Shown piece by piece: positions 1 to 8,875 of a stretch of 25,000 nt of DNA. Under the pieces are notes generated by a model, which searched no databases, was not told the origin of the DNA, and worked only from the letters and a program-made list of their open reading frames with translations. Origin of the DNA: Tubiluchus corallicola (lineage: Eukaryota; Priapulida; Priapulimorpha; Priapulimorphida; Tubiluchidae); contig JAQGDQ010001172.1 of NCBI GenBank assembly GCA_030141605.1, positions 1 to 25,000 on the forward strand. Reading direction: 5' to 3'. The position numbers and the translations under genes are program-made. Every line of letters begins with the position of its first letter. Positions within the stretch are counted from its first letter, which is position 1.

Positions 1-310
1 TTAATAATAAAACCTTCAAGGTCAAGTTCAATGTTAAACTTTGTTCCCAAGAAATCCGTTTCAGTCGTCAGTTGTTCGTCCATGTCATAGTGGTCATATT
101 TGGACATGCGTCCGTTTGCTTGTCCATGACTGTTAGTCTGTTGCGAGGATGGTCAGTTATTGAGTGGCATGGTCAATCGATAGGACAGCCAGTCAACGAG
201 AATATCGGTTATTCAATTTCTTAATTAGTTAATCAATCAATCAGCTGTTCAATATATCAGTCAAGACTCAGCTAGTCAATCGGCTTGTCAGTCAGCCAGT
301 CCTTCTGTTA

Positions 311-420
311 GTCAGTCAGTCAGTCAGTCAGTCAGTCAGTCAGTCAGTCAGTCAGTCAGTCAGTCAGTCAGTCAGTCAGTCAGTCAGTCAGTCAGTCAGT
401 CAGTCAGTCAGTCAGTCAGT
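311..420. repeat. (GTCA)n microsatellite, left palindrome arm
   Basis: This is an uninterrupted 110-bp tetranucleotide array. Its flanks (about 230-310 and 421-500) are rich in degenerate versions of the same word (GTCAGT, ATCAGT, GTCAAT), as if the arm grew from an older, decayed array. Confidence 0.97.
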
Positions 421-794
421 AATCAGTCAGTTAACTAGTTAGTTAACCATAATCAGTTCATGAATCGGTCAATCAGCCAGTCAGTCAGTCGACTGTCATT
501 TAGCTGCATATCAAGCTAATCAGCCATCAGCTAGCCAGCTTATCTAAGCAAGTATGCATCCAATCTCAACTGACCAATCAGCCAACCAGCTAAGTAAACA
601 ATGACCATTTATGAGATCATCAATGGACATCAAGCCTTTTCCCCTGCCACATGAACACAGCAATAGCAAAGCGACTGCAATAGCAGCTGCTGTGACAGTA
701 AAAATCAAAACAGCAGCAGCAGCAATAATAACACTAAGAACAACGCCAACAGCAGTAGTAATAACAACAAGATCCACAACGGTTTTTTTGTATA

Positions 795-1056
795 TTGATC
801 ACAATAGTTTGGTCATATCAGGTTGGTCACAGTTTGTTGGTCGTAATTTATTAGGTCTAGCCCAATTATGTTGACCACAGTAGGTTGATCACAGAATGTT
901 GAGCACAATAGTTTCGTCACAAATTGTTAGTCACTAAAAGTTGGTCACATTATTTTGGACACAAGAAGTTGCTTAGTCACAATACGTTGGTCACAATATG
1001 TTGGTCACAGTATGTTGGTTATTCTGTGTTGGTCTTGGTTTGTTGGTCAGAAAAAT
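795..1056 (+). repeat. Degenerate 14-bp tandem repeat in the palindrome hinge
   Basis: About 18 units follow one another with consensus TTGGTCACAATATG, each beginning with TTG or a close variant. Starts at 795, 809, 823, 837, 871, 885, 899, 913, 927, 941, 955, 987, 1001, 1015, 1029 and 1043 keep exact 14-bp spacing. Two units carry insertions (851-870 is 20 bp, 969-986 is 18 bp). The best conserved units are at 987-1014. Divergence between units is high, so the array is much older than the identical arms that flank it, or it is under little homogenisation. Confidence 0.88.
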
Positions 1057-1548
1057 GGTCACTAGTCACTGGTTCAAACATTTTGAAATTTGATCAATAT
1101 TTGTTGAGTTTTAAGGTGGTGATAATTTTAGTAGACTTATTACAGATCTGCAAATGCAGCTCGTAGCAATAATGAAACTGCTGTTGTTGTTGTGGATCTT
1201 GTTGTTATTACTACTGCTGTTGGCGTTGTTCTTAGTGTTATTATTGCTGCTGCTGCTGTTTTGATTTTTACTGTCACAGCAGCTGCTATTGCAGTCGCTT
1301 TGCTATTGCTGTGTTCATGTGGCAGGGGAAAAGGCTTGATGTCCATTGATGATCTCATAAATGGTCATTGTTTACTTAGCTGGTTGGCTGATTGGTCAGT
1401 TGAGATTGGATGCATACTTGCTTAGATAAGCTGGCTAGCTGATGGCTGATTAGCTTGATATGCAGCTAAATGACAGTCGACTGACTGACTGGCTGATTGA
1501 CCGATTCATGAACTGATTATGGTTAACTAACTAGTTAACTGACTGATT

Positions 1549-1658
1549 ACTGACTGACTGACTGACTGACTGACTGACTGACTGACTGACTGACTGACTG
1601 ACTGACTGACTGACTGACTGACTGACTGACTGACTGACTGACTGACTGACTGACTGAC
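1549..1658. repeat. (TGAC)n microsatellite, right palindrome arm
   Basis: This is the reverse-complement partner of the array at 311-420 and has exactly the same length. Microsatellites normally drift quickly, so equal length argues for a very recent duplication or a technical copy. Confidence 0.97.
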
Positions 1659-1968
1659 TAACAGAAGGACTGGCTGACTGACAAGCCGATTGACTAGCTG
1701 AGTCTTGACTGATATATTGAACAGCTGATTGATTGATTAACTAATTAAGAAATTGAATAACCGATATTCTCGTTGACTGGCTGTCCTATCGATTGACCAT
1801 GCCACTCAATAACTGACCATCCTCGCAACAGACTAACAGTCATGGACAAGCAAACGGACGCATGTCCAAATATGACCACTATGACATGGACGAACAACTG
1901 ACGACTGAAACGGATTTCTTGGGAACAAAGTTTAACATTGAACTTGACCTTGAAGGTTTTATTATTAA

Positions 1969-2619
1969 GTGAAAATCTGCCTTACGGCTGGCAAGTAAAT
2001 ATTGAAGCATTAAGCGGTTTGAATGGCTTCTCATACGGTATGCAGTAGTTCAAGCTACATTTACTGTACGTCATGGTTGTTAACATTGAATAATTAATTT
2101 CACGGTGTTAATTGCAAACTGGCAAAGTTTTAAATACTACAGACGGATGGCGGACCTTCTTAATCAATAATCCATTTCCATTCGTATTTTCTGATTACCC
2201 AGCACCATATTATAACCTTATATAACGTAATATAACTTTATTACAGTTATTTGCGAGATAAATACTCGATTGCAACTGCTGGTAGTGGTAAATGTCGCAC
2301 ACTTGGCTTGGCTTTGGCATATAGTTCATTTCGCACATAGTATGACCACTATACATGGCTACGACAGTTAAGCAGCGCCCGACCTAATTACTGATACTGG
2401 TTATTATTCCTCTATTAAAAGGATGGGCGACTACAGGGAAAACTGAGTGATCACAATGGAAAGCCTTTCATCCTGGTTTCATAAGCCATATTACCTTTTC
2501 TTTCATTGAGGAAGGATTTGAAAGTGGCATAGATGCCTCAATTTGCAACATGATTTTTGAATAGAAATTTACTTTTTCCTTGGATCCATGAAAAACATGA
2601 TGCTTACATGTTATTTCCA
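1969..2619. other. AT-rich intergenic stretch, no gene recognised
   Basis: This follows the palindrome. I see no coding signal or clear repeat. A short stretch at about 2340-2355 (TATGACCACTAT) also occurs in the palindrome arm near 1872, which may be chance. An open frame on the minus strand at 2468-2683 runs into the MITE end at 2620 and is not supported as a gene. Confidence 0.6.
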
Positions 2620-2813
2620 TTAAAAGAAGACAAGATGATTTTTCATATACTACTCCCTTTTTCAATCGGATAAAAGTAGACATTTTAACACAATTAATAC
2701 TGCTAAAGCGTTGTTCATCATTATAATTAGTAATTAGATTAGATTAGTAATTATAATTGTAAAGGGTGGATTGTTTTGACTCACAGTTTAAGATTGGGTC
2801 CGGATTTGATTTA
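2620..2813 (+). mobile_element. TTAA-flanked MITE family, copy A (internally deleted)
   Basis: Only the two ends of the family are present. The left end (TTAA then AAGAAGACAAGATGATTTTT, on to about 2715) matches copies at 7838 and 22211. The right end (about 2760-2813, containing TTTAAGATTGGGTCCGG) matches the right ends of those copies. The roughly 400-bp interior is missing and replaced by an AT-rich imperfect palindrome (2720-2729 against 2748-2757). This is the pattern of a non-autonomous DNA transposon that lost its middle. No protein is encoded. Confidence 0.75.
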
Positions 2814-3060
2814 TGTCCAAGTGTTAGTATAAAAGTGAAAACACAAGAAAATAAAATACAAACTATTAAAAATGCTGTAGATCACTAATATTAAGTACCG
2901 GTACAAATTAAATAATAACAACATAAATTAGCATTTTCAATTTTTACAAGCATTTGAAAATCTGGCTATGGCACTGATTCACTTTTCAAATTTTACTGGA
3001 CAAAACAATAAAATTCTTAGTTTGTTACTGACAAGTTTAGGGAAATGTTTAATGCGATTT
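2814..3060. other. AT-rich spacer
   Basis: I see no coding, RNA or repeat feature here. Confidence 0.6.
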
Positions 3061-3063
3061 CTT

Positions 3064-3088
3064 GCCGAGAGATGTCACTGTTCTCGGC
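3064..3088. repeat. Hairpin (7-bp stem) next to a retroelement-like remnant
   Basis: GCCGAGA at 3064-3070 pairs with TCTCGGC at 3082-3088 across an 11-base loop. The following segment (3150-3222) holds an imperfect direct repeat of about 42 bp, with copies beginning ACACGCCACAAG and AGACGCCGCAAG. It is more GC-rich than its surroundings and lies downstream of the minus-strand remnant at 3308-3541, so it may be non-coding sequence of the same element. Confidence 0.5.
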
Positions 3089-3252
3089 CTTGACCTAGCT
3101 TCCGTAGAAACTTGATAACAACGCAGCAGATAACTTACGCGTTGCAGCTGACACGCCACAAGATGTTTATAGAAGCTGCACCACGCAACTAAGACGCCGC
3201 AAGTTGTTATTCTAGAAGTTGATCTCGCATATATACATTTGGTAACACTGAG

Positions 3253-3258
3253 TTTATT
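3253..3258 (-). promoter_or_regulatory. AATAAA polyadenylation signal candidate
   Basis: AATAAA reads on the minus strand 50 bases after the TGA of the 3308-3541 open frame, within a normal distance for a 3' end. The hexamer is common in AT-rich DNA, so position relative to the frame is the only support. Confidence 0.3.
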
Positions 3259-3307
3259 GGGGAGAATTGGGGTAGATCCTTGCTTCTTCAGTCAAGCAAA
3301 TGTTGCC

Positions 3308-3541
3308 TCAGCAAGGGCTTATCCTTTCAACGATCAGCCCTTCACTGTTGTAAGCCACAAGGTGCATCGTGCAGCCAGCTGTGAACTGGAGAACCACAGA
3401 ATAGGTAATAGAGGGTAAGCTATGATCACACTGTGATGAACCCAGCTGTAACTGTGCATGAGCCCGTTTGCGAGACGGGAGCGACAGGTAGATCCGATCT
3501 CCGAACTCGACCTTATGATGTTCTGAACCATCGGCTTCGAC
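3308..3541 (-). pseudogene. Probable Ty3/Gypsy-type integrase C-terminal remnant
   Basis: A 77-codon open frame on the minus strand ends at TGA (3310-3308). It contains FGDRIYLSLPSRKR followed by a stretch with ITYSVVLQF and MHLVAYN. This resembles the order GD-x-V-x-L, basic patch, then Y-R-V and VVH-x-N/DRL seen at the C-terminus of Ty3/Gypsy integrases. The invariant GP-x-x-V segment is not clean, and a second frame on the same strand is also open, which suggests indels. GC content is clearly higher than in the neighbouring DNA. The frame opens just after a TAG that could also be a splice acceptor (TTGTCTAG|GTC), and AATAAA lies 50 bases past the stop, so a host terminal exon is the alternative. 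The family assignment is an inference from motif order only. Confidence 0.35.
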
Positions 3542-3559
3542 CTAGACAATAGCGCCACT

Positions 3560-4250
3560 CGATGATATTTACTTTTGACATGAAACAGTTAATAAAGACA
3601 GCAACGATATGTCGCGTTCGATCTCTGAAATCCGAGTTTATTTCTTTTTTAATTTATAACTATAGGCGTGAAGTTAGGTATAATGCGGTTGGAATTTTCA
3701 CTTTAAGAAAACCCATTTACTTTTTTAGATAAGGTTGCCAATTTCTATCCTGCCGCTGCTCACGCTATTTATGATATAAAGTGACTTAAAATATCTAACT
3801 AAAATGTAAAACCATTTTTAATAGTATAAGGTTAGTACAACTATTTTATTTTACATACTAATGTGATCCACCTGTGATAAATTCTTGAAAAAAATGATGG
3901 ATTGTAGATTTTATTATCTTCTGCAGTTTTTGTATGAATCATTGTATTTATAGTCAATAAACTATGTACTACTACTAACCAATGCGCTTGTTTTAAAAGT
4001 ATATTTCTGATCATTTTTTGTCTCGGTATTCTTCTTAAACTGTGCATTTTTACTGTACATCGTTAGTACCATCGTTTTGAATTTACTTGAACTTTGTATG
4101 TGTTTTAATGTTGTTTTTCATGTTTTGTTTTTACGTATTCACCAACTTTTAGAGTTCCTCTTTTGAATGACCTTAACTTTGACCTTAATCTAACTTTTAA
4201 ATTACCTTAACTTTTAAGTTAAGCATCAGAAGGAAATTGAGGGTTTTTAA
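3560..4250. other. AT-rich intergenic stretch
   Basis: No gene is recognised. The minus-strand open frame at 3841-4047 has the composition expected of random AT-rich DNA. Near 4160-4220 there is a short run of related words (CCTTAACTTT, AACTTTTAA) that looks like local sequence slippage. Confidence 0.55.
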
Positions 4251-4473
4251 AAACGTCTTTATAGGAAACTACTCGATATAAAATGGCCTGACAGAATATC
4301 CAATGATGATCCGTATAAAGTGGTCACGAAGAATTCTTGGAGTAAACAAATACAAATAAAAGGATTGCATTGGATTGGGCATGCACTAAGATTACCTCGA
4401 GAATCTCCTGTTCCTATAGCAGTACGTAAAGCTCTTGAAACGACAAAAAGCCGAGAGGAGGTCAGCTACTGAC

Positions 4474-4485
4474 ATATATAGATTT
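4474..4485 (+). repeat. Target-site duplication, left (12 bp)
   Basis: ATATATAGATTT is repeated exactly at 4645-4656. The two copies bracket the 159-bp insertion, and joining them restores the LINE reading frame (TYIDLL). Confidence 0.85.
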
Positions 4486-4644
4486 TTAACGGAAATGGTG
4501 CTGACAAGCCCCTGGCGTAGCAGTGTCTAGTTTTTTGCTGGATTACTGCTGCGTTTACCTGTCTGAAGGCAGATTTCTTTTATTTTAGAATTCTGCCTGC
4601 CCATTGTCTACTATAGACGTGACGGGCGTATGATGATGACGATG
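4486..4644 (+). mobile_element. Short SINE-like retroposon with (ATG)n tail, copy 1
   Basis: This 159-bp unit has a perfect 12-bp target-site duplication on both sides and a 3' tail of ATGATGATGACGATG. A second copy in the opposite orientation lies at 10656-10805 and is about 85-90 % identical by eye. Near the 5' end, TGGCGTAGCAG resembles the RNA polymerase III A box (TRGCNNAGYGG), but I see no good B box, so the tRNA origin is unproven. It could equally be the 5'-truncated 3' end of a LINE with a trinucleotide tail. No protein is encoded. Confidence 0.75.
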
Positions 4645-4656
4645 ATATATAGATTT
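4645..4656 (+). repeat. Target-site duplication, right (12 bp)
   Basis: This is the second exact copy of ATATATAGATTT, starting immediately after the ATG-rich tail. Confidence 0.85.
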
Positions 4657-4799
4657 ATTACAAAAATACTGAGTAAACGCAACTCTAGATTTGAGGGACG
4701 ATGCATCATGGGCGGTAACAGCAGACAGGAATGGCATCAATCGGGATGACGTGTTTTCTGAAAACGTAACAGCATCGAAACGAGATTCCCTCTAAACTG

Positions 4800-5377
4800 A
4801 TTACTTGCAACAACCCAAAGCTTACGTTCCTCCTCCTCCCGAGGTTGATTTACACTAACCCTTCGTCAATGTATTATTTTTATTGCTGTTCTGAAATGTG
4901 TGTATCTATTTTGACAAAGTATATAATGTGTATGTTTGTACAAATCAGCCAAATAAAAAAAATCCAAATAAAAAATAAATAAATAAAAAATTCATGAAAT
5001 TCGCCTTCAGACAGGTAAGCACAATGTTCAGTAGCATAACTTCGCATGGAAATATCTTTGGGATGCACTTTAGAATTCCCTTTTCTTTAACTGTATAAGT
5101 CTACAGGCTTAGTTACAACACTAATGTGTCAAGACGTAGCCTAAAAGTACATAAAATGTCGAATTGCAAATTAATATAATTAATTAATTGTAATCTACAT
5201 TCATTGTACGATCAGCTTTTTGGAAGATTGTAATCATTGATAAGTTGTAGTAAACTCAGACTGGCTAATTCTGTTATTGTTAGCACGCATGCGTGCAAAA
5301 CGAACAGCAAATTACGAATTTCTGGTAACGCGCTTTAAGCTGCGCAAATTAAAATCGGCGCATGTTCTGGTTTTGAT
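4800..5377. other. AT-rich stretch, possible LINE 3' flank
   Basis: No gene is seen. An A-rich low-complexity block with AAATAAA words lies at about 4950-4990. The 15-base word CAAATCAGCCAAATA near 4941 recurs in reverse complement at about 10255-10269, hinting at one more dispersed repeat whose limits I cannot set. Confidence 0.5.
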
Positions 5378-5820
5378 TCTTCCATTCATTCGTCATTTTT
5401 CCATTTTGTTCTTTATTTGCTAATGCCATTCTTTCTTTGTTTCTTGCTTGTTCACTCCTTTATTTCATTCACCGTCTTTTCTTTCTTCATCAAGTTATTC
5501 TATCCGTCAATTTTTGTCCTTTCTTCCTTGCTTCTTTTTTCTTACTTTTTGTCTCATCTTTCGTTATTTCTTTCTTATTTCATTATTTTCCCTGACCCGT
5601 TTCATTTTTTCTTGTCCTTTCTTAGCTGTATCCTTCCCATTTATGCTATTTTAACCTTTTTATTGTTATTTCTACCCTCTTTTCCTTCCCTTTTATTTTC
5701 TGTCTTCCCATATCTGATTATATATTTCCATTTATGCTATTTTAACCTTTTTATTGTCACTTCTACTCTCTTTTTTCCCTTTTATTTTCTGTCTTCCCAT
5801 ATCTGATTTTATATATCATA
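5378..5820. repeat. Pyrimidine-rich low-complexity tract
   Basis: About 440 bases are almost entirely T and C on the plus strand. The open frame it produces (5417-5806) is a Phe/Leu/Ser-rich run forced by composition. The tract contains a 91-bp tandem duplication, listed separately. Confidence 0.85.
5637..5817 (+). repeat. Tandem duplication, two units of 91 bp
   Basis: The unit starting CCATTTATGCTATTTTAACC at 5637 is repeated at 5728, and both end with TTCCCATATCTGATT. A few substitutions and a small indel separate the units. Confidence 0.88.
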
Positions 5821-6612
5821 GTTTCTCTAACTTTATTTTGGGTGAAAGACGTCGTACTTTTCAAGAATAATCAAACTTTCGATTGAGCTAAATGATTAAT
5901 TCATTAATTATCTGCTAATGAGATAATTAAAAACTAGAACACGTTTTGTCATCTGAACACATCAAACATGAGGACACTCATTACTTTAGCTAATGAGCAG
6001 CCATTTAGAACATCGATGAAATCTTTAGGCTTATTTATTTTTTAAATAACCATTTTTTACTTATATCATTTATTGGTACTCTTATGTGGTACAACAAATG
6101 CAGAACAAACAACACATGATAAGACAAACAACACATGAAAGACAAACGGCACTGAATGCTACGTAAAAAATGACACGGTTTCGCGAACGTAAGGCATGGT
6201 ATTGAGTGCCACAAAAGTCACGATTTTCTAGTGATGACGTCATGCTTCACCTTGGTTATATAGGATTATATTAGTTATATATAATATTTTAGGGGTTACA
6301 AATTTCATGATCAAGATCGTAGTCCTCTCCCGGGGGGGGGGGTCTATAGCTTACTCTAATTTACCTTCTCTACATTTTATTTAATTTAGATTGACTTTTT
6401 CATCTGAACGTATCTTTTGTAAAGGAAATGAGTAAATTAATTATTATTACAACTGAAAACCACAATGAGTGCTTTTCTAATAAATTGTCTGTTAAATACA
6501 TTTCTACGGTATTTGAAGCAACAGCAGCTGCAATTTATTTTGATTAATTTTTACCTAATATTGATTTTAAAGTGACATGTAAACTAACTACGCCTCAGTT
6601 GAATTATTCTCA
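5821..6612. other. AT-rich intergenic stretch
   Basis: No gene is recognised. It holds two close copies of ACAAACAACACATG (about 6107-6137), one perfect CRE-type octamer TGACGTCA (6235-6242), and an isolated run of eleven G at 6332-6342. That run is striking in this AT-rich setting and prone to sequencing error. Confidence 0.6.
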
Positions 6613-6613
6613 A

Positions 6614-6690
6614 ATGATGATGATGATGATGATGATGATGATGGTGATGACGATGATGATGACGGCGACGACGACGACGACGATGATGAT
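6614..6690 (+). repeat. (ATG)n / (ACG)n compound trinucleotide microsatellite
   Basis: Ten ATG units are followed by mixed ATG, ACG and GAC units. It sits about 80 bp outside the end of MITE copy B and encodes only a Met run, so it is not a gene. It uses the same trinucleotide as the tail of the SINE-like element, but the upstream sequence does not match that element. Confidence 0.93.
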
Positions 6691-6768
6691 TACATTATTA
6701 TTATTGTTTTATTTTAAAATATATTTACATAAATTGGCCTCTAGTTGCAGACAATTTTTTTACTTCAA

Positions 6769-7301
6769 GGAAAGCCAGACTCTCTTTTAACTACAGCTCA
6801 AAACAATTTCATCTATAAAATATTGAGAGAAAACACATTCTTTTTTCAAGAATAACTTAAGCGAATGAATTGTTAGCGCAAAAATTTAATTTCGCGTGCG
6901 CGAGGCTAATTCTTCGCTGTTACATGCATTTCGCCTTTTGCTAGTTAGACGTGCACTAGCGCCTGCACCTCGGAAACACATTGCACAAAAACAGGTGTTG
7001 TACCTCTCAGTTCACAGGTGTTCAGTTGTGCACACGTTCGAGAACCTCATGCGTGAGCACAACAGTAAACTTAAATTTAAAATTTGCAAAGTTTCAATTT
7101 TCGATTTGGTAAACATGGAATGTTCGTGCTGTTTAAAATTATGTTCACAGGTGATGACATCTTCACCTGGGCTCGTTAATTGAGTTTCTAATCTGTTATT
7201 TACATATTAGATACACGTTGGCCTTATTATAGGTTTTAAACTATATAGTTTTTGCCGTATTTCAAAATGGGGTAATATATAAAAAATGATCCTGTCTTCT
7301 T
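6769..7301 (-). mobile_element. TTAA-flanked MITE family, copy B
   Basis: Read on the minus strand it starts beside TTAA (7302-7305) with AAGAAGACAGGATC and runs to GTCTGGCTTTCCTTGAAG near 6765. The interior matches copies C, E and F: a GCTCACGCATGAG-type block, TAACAGCGAAGAA and GTGATGTCATC-type words. It is a near full-length copy of about 530 bp. The right-end TTAA has decayed to TTGA. The 95-codon open frame across it (6896-7183 plus) is not shared by the other copies. Confidence 0.82.
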
Positions 7302-7305
7302 TTAA

Positions 7306-7833
7306 TTATAAGTATACATACATAAGCTGGTACACTAATAATACTATGTTAAATTTACGTATAGCTAATACGATGTTACTAAGATTGTCAAAAATCAAAG
7401 CCAGGAAAATACGTTTGCCGCTATTAAAATCATTACGCAATATGCAAAATCTCTAATTAACCTCTGGTATTTATCATGATCATTAGAGAGAATTTTTGCA
7501 TCTAAAAGAGCACATCTAGGCCTTGTTTGCATTTGAGCTGTCATTGAAAATCCAAGCACAGTAACAATGTGAACTAATATATACTGATGTTTTAAAAATT
7601 TAGATCTTACAGTATATACAAATGCCCCAATTAAAGGTTTCTTTCTTAGTTATAAATGTGGGAAATAGTGCCGTCTGGTAATTCCCTTTTGTTATTTATT
7701 CTCTTTCCTTGGCTTACTAGGTCACAGTGGAGTAATTATAAACATTAGCAGCAAAATGGCATTTTATAAATTTATAGCGTCTTGACTGTTTAATTGTCAC
7801 TAAGTCACATCACAATAATTATATTGACGACTC
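7306..7833. other. Spacer between two head-to-head MITEs
   Basis: This AT-rich stretch shows no gene, RNA or tandem repeat. It would be the loop if copies B and C paired within one transcript. Confidence 0.6.
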
Positions 7834-8416
7834 TTAAGGGAAGACACGATGACTTTTTCATAACCTATCCCGTTTTCAAGCCCGATAAAAAGTATACATA
7901 TTAACACAATTAATACTGTAAAAGCGTTTCTGATAATTAAATTATAGATTAAAAACTTAATTAACGGCGGGCGAACCCAACTATTAATGACACCACAAAC
8001 TAACAATTTTCAACAGCAAAAGTATTCTACGAGCGTGTTGTGCATGTTTGTGAAAGCGAAAATTGAAGTACAGTGCAACTGTAATATATTCATGGTGCTG
8101 TACTAAAACTAGGCAAGTTTTAAGATAAACATTCAAATTTCAAATTTGCCGCTGTGCTCAAGCATGAGCTGTCGAACGTGTAAAGTTCGTCACAAACTAA
8201 CACATCCGAAATGCAGACACTAGTGCACGTCTAACTAGTGAATGGCGAAATGCATGTAACAGCGAAGAACTAGTGGCGCGTACGTGAAATTGTGTTTGTG
8301 TGGTAAATTCGTTCACGCAAGTCATTTTTGAAAAAAAATAATGTGTTTCCTTTCGATATTTTAAAGAGTAGATTGTTATGACCTAAAGTTTAAGATTGGA
8401 TCCGGTTTTGCTTTAA
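7834..8416 (+). mobile_element. TTAA-flanked MITE family, copy C
   Basis: This is the best-preserved boundary of the family: TTAA at 7834-7837 and again at 8413-8416, with the element between (575 bp). The left end GGGAAGACACGATG and the reverse complement of the right end AGCAAAACCGGATC are related, giving an imperfect terminal inverted repeat of about 14-18 bp. It encodes no protein. Compared with copy F it lacks about 40 bp near 8210. TTAA target duplications with A/G-rich ends are known from piggyBac and Kolobok superfamily elements; which one moved this family is inference. Confidence 0.85.
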
Positions 8417-8873
8417 GTAATAAAATACGCTTTTAAATTTCTGTCAACTATTACACGTAAAGTGACGTCACAGTTGCGTCACAACTCTGTCAACACAAAA
8501 CCCCAAAAATTTGCGCTATTTTGTTAAACCTTACAGGCCTCTAAGCCCTTTTAGCCTAATAGCTTCTATTTTTCGCCTGAAAAGTTCTACAGAAATGCCT
8601 TTCTTAATGTGAAAAGTCGCAAAGAAAACCTTTTGACATTATGGAGACGCAGCGGTAGCCACCATTCACTTGGGAAAATTATGACGTAACTGGGAGACTT
8701 TTCGTAATCCCATCTGGCTTTCCGTAAGCTTGCGCTCTTTAAACTCATTCAAACTTCTGCAGCTTACCTGATGTTTATTGCAGAAATATCACAAAATTAC
8801 CTGTCTAATTTTTTTGATAAAACTTATGATACTTTTAACGAATATTGACAGTGCACTATACTTTTCTTCAGGA
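8417..8873. other. Stretch without a recognised gene
   Basis: Moderately AT-rich. A perfect TGACGTCA lies at 8463-8470, followed by TTGCGTCACAA. It could be the left part of the dispersed repeat that continues at 8876-9039, but the second copy does not extend this far. Confidence 0.5.
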
Positions 8874-8875
8874 CA

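Larger units (their letters stand above)
1..1968. repeat. Giant inverted repeat (palindrome), arms 1-780 and 1189-1968, hinge 781-1188
   Basis: Base x pairs with base 1969-x throughout. Positions 1-120, 311-420, 421-480, 541-600 and 771-780 are exact reverse complements of 1849-1968, 1549-1658, 1489-1548, 1369-1428 and 1189-1198. Symmetry stops sharply at 780/1189, leaving a 408-bp hinge. I saw no mismatch in the blocks compared, and the (GTCA)n tract is 110 bp in both arms. The left arm starts at the first base of the window, so the palindrome may continue outside. Symmetric open frames at 544-777 (minus) and 1192-1425 (plus) encode the same low-complexity peptide and are a by-product of the palindrome, not genes. 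It could be a foldback-type element, a recent inverted duplication, or an unsplit hairpin read in the assembly. Confidence 0.95.
4251..4794 (+). pseudogene. LINE (non-LTR retrotransposon) 3' coding remnant, split by an insertion
   Basis: In one frame the sequence reads KLLDIKWPDRISND and then LHWIGHALRLPRESP. This is the widespread post-reverse-transcriptase segment of animal LINEs (W-P-x-x-I-S-N, then W-x-G-H-x-L-R-x-P). A one-base shift then gives KKPRGGQLLTYID, matching the usual G-x-P-x-x-TW-x-D block. At 4486-4644 a SINE-like element interrupts the codons. After the duplicated target site the frame resumes (TYIDLLQKY, a stop, then DDASWAVTADRNG), which resembles the terminal DR-x-W/G segment. 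The frameshift, internal stop and insertion show a dead copy. The reverse transcriptase and endonuclease domains are absent upstream, so it is 5' truncated. Clade is not assigned. Confidence 0.75.

Noticed and set aside
544-1425. Matching 77-codon frames at 544-777 (minus) and 1192-1425 (plus)
   Set aside because: They are mirror images produced by the palindrome and encode a low-complexity Val/Ile/Ala/Leu run from CAG/AAC-rich sequence; one starts at GTG.
5417-5806. 129-codon open frame
   Set aside because: It lies in a pyrimidine-rich tract with a 91-bp duplication; Phe, Leu and Ser dominate purely from composition.
6614-6690. Third copy of the (ATG)n-tailed retroposon
   Set aside because: Only the trinucleotide is shared; the sequence before it does not match the element body at 4486-4644.
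6896-7183. 95-codon open frame
   Set aside because: It lies wholly within MITE copy B and is not conserved in copies C, D, E or F.
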